Source of the DNA: Sympetrum striolatum
Taxonomy: Eukaryota; Arthropoda; Insecta; Odonata; Libellulidae
NCBI GenBank assembly: GCA_947579665.1
Contig: OX388345.1
Span: 35,865,849-35,929,848, forward strand
Direction of reading: 5' to 3'
DNA: 64,000 nucleotides
Shown piece by piece: positions 36,283 through 44,301 of this stretch. Every line of letters begins with the position of its first letter. The first letter of the stretch is position 1. The translations under genes were made by a program, and so were the position numbers. The notes under the pieces are model-generated. The model searched no databases. It was not told where the DNA came from and saw only the letters and a list, made by a program, of their open reading frames with translations.

Positions 36283-36391
36283 TTAGGTATTTTAGTGGTT
36301 AGAATACAGGTCCGGAAAGTTGGGAACCTGGATTCGAGTTATATCGTTAATATTTACTGCCGATTACCTTTAATTTTAATATCTGTTGGAT
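36283..36391 (+). mobile_element. degraded tRNA-derived SINE
   Basis: TTTTAGTGGTTAGAATACAG, then GTCCGGAAAGTTGGGAACC and GGATTCGAGT, align with the SINE head at 31375-31445. The downstream CCGATTACCTTTAATTTTAA aligns with its body. The A and B boxes are still recognisable but the acceptor stem is lost. Confidence 0.65.
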
Positions 36392-37162
36392 TTTGATCAT
36401 GAAAAGTTGGCAATTTGAGAGCTGATTGGAGAGAACTAAGGCACTGATATCATTGTAACTTTAGGATAGGTATGGAATGCCTTACGCAAAACCAACACCC
36501 CATTGGTAAGTTTCTAGATTTGCTCTTGCGTACCTCTTAATTGCGTTTTCAATTACCACGACTGTTGATTCTAATCGACCGCTTGTACACCAAATAATCA
36601 TGTAGTAGTAACGATCTATTTGTAGTTCTTGACCGCCTCATTAAAATTAATGAATTAGTAGAATGGAAATGGCCATAAAAGAAACGCGTACTGGAAGAAA
36701 GCATCCCATTGCGCCAGGAATACGTACTGCCGTATCAGATCAAACTAGTTTTACCGCCCCGCTTTTATGAGCACTATTGGATCCGGAAAAATCCTCTCTT
36801 TTCAAATAAGAGAGTGCACTTCGAGGAATTCATGTTCATTCGCGTCCGATTAGCGACGCGTATCGCTCTTAGCTGGACTTGAAAGTGAAAATTTTCCATT
36901 CCTCAGGGATTGTGTTACAGTTTATCACGTTCGGACGTGTGTTTGAATTGGGAATCATGCAAACATTCGTCATACGTGCGCATATCGAGAAGCTAGGAAC
37001 GAATTTCCGCGTCCAGGCTGTTTATGTTTACGGAGAAAGACACTGAGACCGATGTCGTATTATTTGGAAAGCGATCATAATTGAGGTTTGCTTCTAGTAC
37101 ATACGAACTTATCTTCCCTTATAGACACACCTACTGCCTAATAAAGTAAATTTAAAAACTAG
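36392..37162. other. non-coding DNA
   Basis: No supported feature. A GC-richer stretch near 36680-36960 lacks a long frame. Confidence 0.45.
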
Positions 37163-37223
37163 GGAAGTTCAAGCAAAACATTTTTATTTAAACCAACCAT
37201 GATATTTTGTTGCTTGAACTTCC
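37163..37223. repeat. 61-nt hairpin with 14-19 bp arms
   Basis: GGAAGTTCAAGCAAAACAT pairs with ATTTTGTTGCTTGAACTTCC, with one bulged base, around a loop of about 22 nt. The length and shape are like a pre-microRNA, but no mature family is recognised and it could be a small fold-back remnant. Confidence 0.55.
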
Positions 37224-38938
37224 TTTGTTTTAGCGATGGAATACCACCAAGTTAAGGCCGAGACGATTTCGTTTAAAATAAACTTATTTAGCGGTAACTT
37301 GTTGTAACTGGGTAAGCACGATATTTAATAGCAACATTTGTTCAAGATTCCACGGAATGAAATTATTGACATATATCCACGCATAAACTACATTCATGCT
37401 GAAAAAAGATATGGATGTATTTCCATAATTTTATTCCCTGTAATTTTGTATAAATAATACTATCAACTAGTTAGCTAGGGTTGAATAAAAATAGTGCCTC
37501 GACAACTAAGGTCATATGCACCGGTTTCTCAGCATTACAAAACCTCTTCTCTTAGATAAAAACAATAGTATATTACAAATAAAATACATAAAAAATATTT
37601 TTTCTTCGTCAGACCATATAAAAAAAGACTATTAACTATGTTACCTTCTACCCAACTAACAATTTTCTCAGAATTACAGTATAGCTGCTTTTTAATCACT
37701 GGTAGTGCCTTACGATCATTCCTTCGCTACTGTGATGAAAACATCTGCTTCTCCATTCAATCCGAATTTCATAACGGCATTTTGCATAAAGCAGAATAGT
37801 TTATTACACCCACGATTGCCGAGGCTTAAAATCACTTTCGCACACAGTTGCTCAATGATGAGGCACTTCGTGAGAAGGTACCGGTGGTAATTACCAGACT
37901 AGTTTCATCAACGGATAGAGTACTCTCTTGCAAAACGATTAGCATTGTTTGTTCGATCTCACTTTGTTTTCGTTTCATATTTGAATCGGTACTTAGAATA
38001 TATTACCAGAAAAAATATCAAAAGTAGAAGAACTTCATGTTTTCGTTAATTCGCACCTCGACTCGGGAACTAGGTTAACGAGGCTAGCCCGTATGGAAAA
38101 AACAATTTATTTTCCGTATTCCATTATTGAGAATAGATAAGAAATTACTTATACATTTTCCGCACTGTAAAAGTGGCAATTTTATCACATTTGCAGTGTA
38201 CTAAAGGTATAAGTACTTTCTTCTTTATTCTTTCTAATACAGGACTTCCCGAAAGTCGATGCCAGATTAGCGGATTCTAGTATTTTTCCACATAATTAGG
38301 TAGATTCCATAGTAAATTATTCTAATTAAAAATTTCAAGGATAATAAATCAATTGCATCTATTTCCAAAATTGAGCAAGACTCTTCGGCTATTGATTAAT
38401 TCAAACAATTCGACGCCTTCCTTGACAACACCGCAGTGATATCGCTATAGAATTTCTTGATATGTGTCACATTTTCTTAGCAAACGCCACCTTCGAATTT
38501 TCCATATATCTACACAGTAGACAGATATCTTTGGGCGGCGGGTATTTTTCTTAATGAAGCACTCTGAAAGCAAAGTTAGGGCTGAATGTGCTAGCGAAGC
38601 GAAGTTAAGCAAGAGTTCAATGCATTAGGAACAACAAACGCTTATTCCTTAGTTAAGGAGTTCGAGGAAAACCTTCCTTGCATTTCGTATTTCTATTCCA
38701 TCCCATTCTTCTTTCCAGAACATTTTTAGAATTCCCTCGTATTTTTTGCCACTATTCTCACTCGGTGAATTTATCCAAGAATTTAATTTCTATGCCTATG
38801 GGTATGTACTATGTAAGAGATATGCAGAAATAGCTCGCACCCATTTTTCTTTCATCGGTTTTAGTCAAGTTAACGATTTTATATAAAATCCATGGAGGCG
38901 GCCAAGATGTTGTGGAAATTGAACTTCATAATGAAGGA
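37224..38938. other. AT-rich non-coding DNA
   Basis: No supported feature. Confidence 0.5.
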
Positions 38939-39036
38939 AGAGATATATATACATATACTTTTCCAAAGGAATTTATTTGAAGATTATCTGCTGAATAAAT
39001 TTTCAAATAAATTCCTGTGGAGAAGTATATATCTCT
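38939..39036. repeat. 98-nt imperfect hairpin
   Basis: The outer AGAGATATATA and TATATATCTCT segments, the middle TTCC and GGAG segments, and the inner GGAATTTATTTGA and TCAAATAAATTCC segments pair around a short loop. The inner 13 bp are exact. It is probably a small MITE-like fold-back; a microRNA-like precursor is a less likely alternative. Confidence 0.6.
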
Positions 39037-39227
39037 GTATTCCGCAATTAAAGACGAATTATACCCTTGGTGACTTGGTGAAAAAACAGCATTTTTTTCA
39101 ATATGATGATAATGCTAATGACTTAACTGATGCATCGGCACTATAATGCTTTTTTTCTCGTCAGCGAGTATTCTTTAGCAACGTCTCAAATGCTACGGCT
39201 CTTTATTTATGTAATTTCCCATAGAGA

Positions 39228-39527
39228 ATGTTTCACAACGGGAAATTAACAACTTGCGAACGTAAGGGGTTGCTTGTGATAGGGTTGGAGCGCGAGAGAC
39301 AATGCATTCTCAACACACGCGTCTTTAGGCTAACCGATCCAGAAGAGCGCAAATTTCGAACCGATTATTTCCGAGAATCACTGCTGCAGCGACGATTCTC
39401 CACGCGTGTCACGTCAATTGCGGGTAGGGCACGAGACAATAACGTCATTACAACTGAAATAATCAGGCGTCGCTTTGCGGAAGTCCATACAACAATGAGA
39501 GAAACTTGGTATACTTCTACATTGTGA
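39228..39527 (+). pseudogene. possible Tc1-like transposase N-terminal fragment
   Basis: A 99-codon frame in a GC-richer patch. The portion EERKFRTDYFRESLLQRRF, then STRVTSIAGRARDNN and TTEIIRRRFAEVH, resembles the second helix-turn-helix of Tc1-like transposases. There a D/E-R-x-L-x-R block is followed by an R-x-F/xxS block and a TIRRRLxExxL helix. No catalytic DDE domain follows and the frame ends at a stop soon after, so if real it is a fragment. The resemblance is by eye and could be coincidental. Confidence 0.3.
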
Positions 39528-39616
39528 GGGGGTGATTTGGGATCATCACTCCCACAATGATGCTACCACGGAAGAGGAATTGGTCGCTTAAATAAAAAGT
39601 GTGGAATCAAGAGCAA

Positions 39617-39708
39617 ATTGAAGAAATCAGAGGCTATATATAAGGATGTCAATTCACCCCATGCCATACGCCACTGGCGGATCTCGAATTATATCTATAT
39701 CCGAATCT
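39617..39708 (+). mobile_element. 3' end of the non-LTR element, copy 3 (tail only)
   Basis: CACCCCATGCCATACGCCAC followed by TGGCGGATCTC corresponds to the 3' UTR signature of the copies at 27225 and 35275, with a few substitutions. It ends in a decayed ATCTATATCCGAATC tail. No RT sequence precedes it, so the copy is severely 5' truncated or eroded. Confidence 0.7.
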
Positions 39709-39893
39709 AGGCACAAGAACCACTTCGAAGCCCTGCTAAGTGATCATCCACCTAAGGAACGACAAAACCTCTATTTTGGGGTGCTTCAACGGCGGGTCCC
39801 TCATCTAGCGCTCGGTGCGCCTAATGGTAAATCCGTCCCTGCGTGGAAGCGCACAAAATTTTCTCTTATATTTTATAAAGGTTAAATATTCGC

Positions 39894-39899
39894 ACTTAC
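39894..39899 (-). promoter_or_regulatory. 5' splice site (donor) of the coding exon
   Basis: The exon ends ATCAAAA followed by GTAAGT on the minus strand, a near-ideal U1 match. The frame closes with a TAA five codons into the intron, consistent with an exon boundary here. Confidence 0.75.
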
Positions 39900-40553
39900 T
39901 TTTGATTTCCCTTTGCTGGAATTGCTGATAAGGGTGGCCGTCGAATCCATGGTGGTGACTGTCGTCTGCACACCGGCCGCATCACCGTTTGGCGTCCCAA
40001 CAAGAGACCAGTCGAATCCAGCGCCTCCGGAAGACGCCTTCAGAGTGTCTGTCGCGCTCCATGTCTTCCTGCCCATCCTGTCCTCTCCCTCGCTCAGCTC
40101 ATCCACTTCCGCCATCTCCTCCAACTGCTCCGCTTTGCCGACGATGGCGTTGGCGTCGTCCAACGGCTCCGGCAGCGCCACTGCGACCACCGAAGGCATG
40201 ACCATCCCCACGGAGTCTGTGGAGACGGGTCTCGAGGCGGTTTCGTTCGAAACGGGGCGAGATGCACTTACGCCTTCCAGTCTGCTCAGCATGAGGTTCT
40301 CCCTCAAACGGGTGTCCGCACCGAGGTTCCTCAAGGGTATGGTGTGCATCGACTTGATGAGGGGGTTGGAGGTGGTGCTTTCCTTCTTCATCCCGAAGAG
40401 TTGAAGGTCGCCCAAGTCCGTCGTTTTCAGGTACGGGTCTGCGATGACCTCCGGGGAGGAGTACTCCGAGAAGGTTCTGAAGACGCCTGGGATCGCGACA
40501 TCTTTGTCGATGTCTAAGTTTTGGTAGGTGTCCGAGATGACGATCCTTCTCAG
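39900..40553 (-). CDS. internal protein-coding exon, 218 codons, family unknown
   Basis: On the minus strand a TTTTGCAG acceptor precedes the exon and a GTAAGTGC donor follows it. Both borders are phase 0, so the exon encodes exactly 218 residues with no stop. GC content is far above the flanks and third positions favour G/C, as expected for a real coding exon in an AT-rich genome. The product begins LRRIVISDTYQNLDIDKDV. A structured-looking first half includes KTTDLGDLQLFGMKKE and IPLRNLGADTRLRENLM. From about residue 95 it becomes Ser/Thr/Ala-rich and acidic, with the repeat ASRPVS-NET-ASRPVS and a cluster EQLEEMAEVDELSEGED, suggesting a disordered, phosphorylatable region. No enzyme motif, membrane segment or known domain is recognised. 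The ATG at 40658 that keeps the frame open lies in a repeat tail and is not the start. The other exons were not found. Confidence 0.85.
40266..40271 (-). promoter_or_regulatory. alternative in-frame 5' splice site inside the exon
   Basis: GGC followed by GTAAGTGC occurs 282 bp into the exon, with the same eight donor bases as the main donor. Using it leaves 94 codons in phase 0 and removes 372 bp (124 codons, the Ser/Thr-rich acidic part) without changing the reading frame. Confidence 0.4.
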
Positions 40554-40561
40554 CTGCAAAA
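40554..40561 (-). promoter_or_regulatory. 3' splice site (acceptor) of the coding exon
   Basis: On the minus strand CATCTTTTGCAG precedes the first exon codon CTG. The upstream tract is only moderately pyrimidine-rich before a retroelement tail is reached. Confidence 0.7.
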
Positions 40562-40596
40562 GATGGAACGGTTCGTTATTAAAAAAAGAATTGTTA

Positions 40597-40840
40597 GTAA
40601 TAATAATAATAATCGTCTTTATTTGGACGAGATTGAGATTAAGAGTCTCTTCTTCCATCTAACCCATCGTCAAACATTATACACTAATTAAATTAAAGAG
40701 AATAGTATGAGAAACAACTAGGAGAATTGTAGCTTAAAGAACCTAAGAGATTCCCAGGAAGGAGTCCACTGCAGGAAAACACCCATAAAGAAGGAGGTGT
40801 GAAAAACCTGCCTACCGATAGTAATAAGATGAGAAAAAAG
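40597..40840 (-). mobile_element. retroelement family B 3' end, copy next to the exon
   Basis: On the minus strand the sequence contains the family landmarks CTATCGGTAGGCAGG, TTTTTCACACCTCCTTCTTT, GGGTGTTTTCCTGCAGTGGA and CTCAATCTCGTCCAAATAAA, then ends in a (TTA)n tail at about 40597-40613. It may extend further on the high-coordinate side. The family B signature also encodes the spurious MEEETLNLNL start that precedes the exon in the open frame. Confidence 0.7.
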
Positions 40841-41108
40841 AACATTACAAAACATAGAAATACACTACCAGTAAGTACTTGCATGCGATACATAAATAAG
40901 AATCAGTTCACGTTTAAATAAATAATAGCAATATACGTAATAACATAAAACAAAGAAAAAAGGGAAAAGTACATGGATTTGCATCCATTAGGTACACTAT
41001 GAGAAAGATAATACATAATATGTATAAAAAACGTTACCGATAAAATACATACACTATATAACAGTCCTATGGTAGGATCTATAGAAAACTTTTTAAGGAT
41101 GTAACTTC

Positions 41109-41345
41109 ATTATTATTATTATGATTATTTGACCCTTTATTAGGCGAGAGGGCCTCTCTTCCACCTAACCTCGTATGTTAGGTTTACATATATACTTACA
41201 TTATGAATTGTAGGAGCATGACTGAAGAAAATAAAAAACTGAAAAGGATTGGTTTATGGGAAAAAATTTCCTCAACTGAATGTTGATAGAGAAAAAAAGC
41301 ACAGAGGAAGGAGGTGAAAAACAGCGGAAATTTGGAGAAATTGAT
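41109..41345 (-). mobile_element. retroelement family B 3' end, second adjacent copy
   Basis: The (ATT)n tail at 41109-41125 is followed by GACCCTTTATTAGGCGAGAG and GGCCTCTCTTCCACCTAACC. Further on come GGAAGGAGGTGAAAAACAGC-like remnants of the family body. It has the same orientation as the copy 500 bp away at 40597. Confidence 0.65.
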
Positions 41346-43915
41346 GAAAATTTAATGAAAAAATAAATAATATACTATGTAATAAACATTCTAAAATTTG
41401 AAATATTAACGAAAAAACTAAAAATGATAACTTAGGGGATGATAAACAGTAGGAAATTAAGTTTGCCGTAAGTATTAGCTGACAAATTGCCTCGCCTCAG
41501 ATGATCGATTTCGTAGTAACATTAGTTGCGGCTGACATGAGTAGTGTCTGAAATTAAGTGAGTGAGAAAGAGTAGTTGGCATTTACGAGGCACTAATAAG
41601 TGAAAACAATCTCTAAAGAAAAGAAATAAAAAAGAATTGATTGAATGATAGAAAAGCATACTTTTGCTGGTTAGACCCAATGTTGAGTATGGATTACATG
41701 AAAACGTGCAGGCAAGTGTAGCATTCGCGAAAAACTGGAGGTCTAGTTTAAATCTATGCGCTCTGTTCTAAATTGTTAAGCCAAATCAGCGTTATCACGA
41801 TGTCTCTTTACATTGTTATAACAAAGGAGAATAAATTTTATATTTAACTTGCTCAAAAATGTATAGATAGCACATTATCAGAAGACATAATAGATATTAT
41901 ACGCTCAGCTACTTACATAAACCGATCGTGTACCGTAATAAAAATCAGGAAGATAGATAATATAACAAGCTTCTTCAAAGATTCATTATTTTCCGCGGAC
42001 GTCGCGCAAAAATAACATACTAATAGGCTTATGGTTCATGCACCCCAAGAGGTAACTCGTAGGTCTTCAGATGTGTATAGATGATTTATTTTACCCTGTT
42101 TTTCATCGGTTATTCTCTTTGATTTTTAGAAAAAAAAATCTGATGTTTTCTGCCGAAATACGAGATATAATATTTTCATGTTTTAATTACGTTCATTTCA
42201 ATCCTACTATTGACATAGGCTTGCAAAAATACAAGGAGTTATCGATACTTTTCTACCCAGCCTCCTTAGTTTTATTAGAGCTCTCTTTCCTAATTATATT
42301 TAGGTTGACATTAGATACCCTGAACTGAAGATGCTTGATAGAAACTGTCCTTATCAGCAGAAGAGACGGAAAACGTTGGAGTTCAAAGAAGTCTCGAAAA
42401 GAATATTTTGATTTAAATTGTGGCGCACTCTGTAAGCACTATAAAGTCTTAATTTTTGTATTTCTCTGACATTTAATATACTGTCGCATTTCAGTAATCG
42501 TTGTAAGCAGCATTATCACTTTTACAGAGAATACTGCAAAGGCAATACATTTTTCTTTAAGTTTCAATCGGCATCCAAATAATTAAAAATCTCTCAGGTG
42601 CTTTGCATGAAGATTAAAAACTTCCATCGCTATCCAAAGAAAAGAGAAATTTAGAAATTTTCATCTTTCAGCCATAGATCTTATGGAATCTGTAGAATTC
42701 AGGCTAGTTTTTCTAATTGTACATACTATGCTGACAACAAGTGTGTAAAAACAATTTTTGCATTTCAATCTACCAAACATCCATATTTACCACATCCCAA
42801 ATATTTTCACTTATCTTCTTTCCTTCAACATTTCGCCAAATTTTTTTTCTCTAACCAATTCACTCCTATCGTCCATAACTGAACCTCTCTAACCTTAACT
42901 TATTTAAGATTCTTGTTATTTCTCTTTGCTGAAATGTTGTTTCGTTGTTTCTTTAATGTTTTAATTTGTATTATGACTAAATGATATTGGCTTTAACTAC
43001 CTTCTACTACTTGTTTTTTAATCTGAATAAGTAAATTTATTTACTTTCGTGAAAGACAGTCAGAATAGGATTCAAATTTAAAATAAGACTGATACAAGTG
43101 ATTATAAAGATGAATGGCTTATAACGATAGTTTTCAAATAAATTTGATGGCGATAATAGAGGGTATAGAAACAGGAATAAAAAGATTCGATCAGAGGTCA
43201 AGCGAGGAAAGTCAATGCATAAAGTAATGGAAGGACCGCAGTTGAATTGGACACGTTGGTCGAATGGGGAATAGAAGAAGGCCCAAGCGAGTTAAGAAAG
43301 CACGAGTAGAGGAGGAAATAAGAAAAACCTGGAATTGAGATGATAGGCTGGGAACGTGGCAAGATTTTGAAGGAAAACGTGCGTCTGGATCGAGACTCGA
43401 GTAAGAGATGGACAGAAAAGGTTTCTTTTAACGGTTGATGGTGATTGAGGAGGAAAGCGATACACGTGAAACCGAGAAAATTCTCAATAATTTATTAGTA
43501 GTGTAAACGGGATAACGACGTAATTAGGTATTGTATGTATCAGATGGCAACGAATAATCCAAAACCTGTCATTTTTATTGGGAAATAGTACTTCCTAAAA
43601 ACACGCAATTTTTTGGAATAAGGTATAAAATTGTTTGGTAAAATTAAAGCACAGCTGATTCTTAAGGGCCTTCCAATTGTAAATTTGTACAATAAAAATA
43701 TATTTTGCAGTGGGGAGAGGAGTTACTGAAAAGGTAACTCCAGGAGAACCTTTTAGGTATCTCCTTGGAATGATGATGTACTCTTTGAGATGTGTTTGGG
43801 TTTCCAAACTTTCAATGTATTGAAATATACTTTCCTAAAGTTACTGCATAACAGCGTTTGTAGACAATAATTAATGAATTTGGGAGAAAAATTGATACTC
43901 TGTTTCCGAACATAT
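41346..43915. other. AT-rich non-coding DNA
   Basis: No supported gene. A possible decayed tRNA-like remnant lies at about 41705-41760 (GTGTAGCATTCGCG followed by GGAGGTCTAGTTTAAATC). A GC-richer, purine-rich patch spans 43190-43400. Confidence 0.45.
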
Positions 43916-43924
43916 GTTTAACTG

Positions 43925-44292
43925 CGTGGCCGGTGAATTGGTCCCAACTGCGTTGCCGGTGAATTGGTCCGGGGGAAATTCGTACGCGGGGAATTCTTAC
44001 GCGGGGAATTCGTACGCGGGGAATTCGTCCGCGGGGAATTGATCCCCCGCGCTGCTGTTATTCAGTCTTAGGTTAATAAAAACTGTTATTCAGTCTTATG
44101 TTAATCTACACGCCCTGGTTATTGGTTAATGTTATAAATAAATTAACCGGGGGGGTTGGGTTGGGTGGGGTTGGATTGGGTTGGGTTGGTAGTACAACAT
44201 CAGCGCGGGGGTCAATTCTCCGCGTACCATCTGTCGGGAGATCAATTCCCCGCAGACGAATTCCCCGCGTACGAATCAATTCACCTGGCGCC
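43925..44292. mobile_element. GC-rich fold-back element with 9-bp target duplication
   Basis: GTTTAACTG occurs directly on both sides (43916-43924 and 44293-44301). Inside, the left end CGTGGCCGGTGAATTG and the right end, inverted as GGCGCCAGGTGAATTG, match at 12 of 16 positions. The left arm has two 26-bp units (AACTGCGTGGCCGGTGAATT...), then about five units of a 15-bp repeat GGGAATTCGTACGCG (43972-44050). The right arm carries the same 15-bp units in inverted order. An inner pair of about 23 bp (GATCCCCCGCGCTGCTGTT and its complement) closes the arms. The centre has a 28-bp direct duplication (CTGTTATTCAGTCTTAGGTT...) and a G-rich tract. No coding capacity. A 9-bp duplication is typical of Mutator-like elements, but the ends do not resemble a family I know. 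Confidence 0.8.
44149..44189 (+). other. G-quadruplex-prone tract
   Basis: Seven G are followed by TTGGGTTGGGTGGGGTTGG and further GGG-TT units. At least four closely spaced runs of three or more G satisfy the usual G4 pattern. It lies at the centre of the fold-back element between the arms. Confidence 0.75.
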
Positions 44293-44301
44293 GTTTAACT
44301 G

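Noticed and set aside
39913..40404. 163-codon plus-strand open frame opposite the coding exon
   Set aside because: It is the antisense shadow of the GC-rich minus-strand exon, Pro/Ser/Ala-rich, and lacks splice borders of its own on the plus strand.
40554..40658. ATG at 40658 as the start of the 258-codon minus-strand frame
   Set aside because: The first codons lie in a retroelement 3' end with a trinucleotide tail, and a good splice acceptor sits exactly at the rise in GC content, so the frame upstream of 40553 is intron.
43972..44050. CRISPR-like array from the regular 15-bp units
   Set aside because: The units are contiguous tandem repeats without spacers and are mirrored in the opposite arm of a fold-back element.
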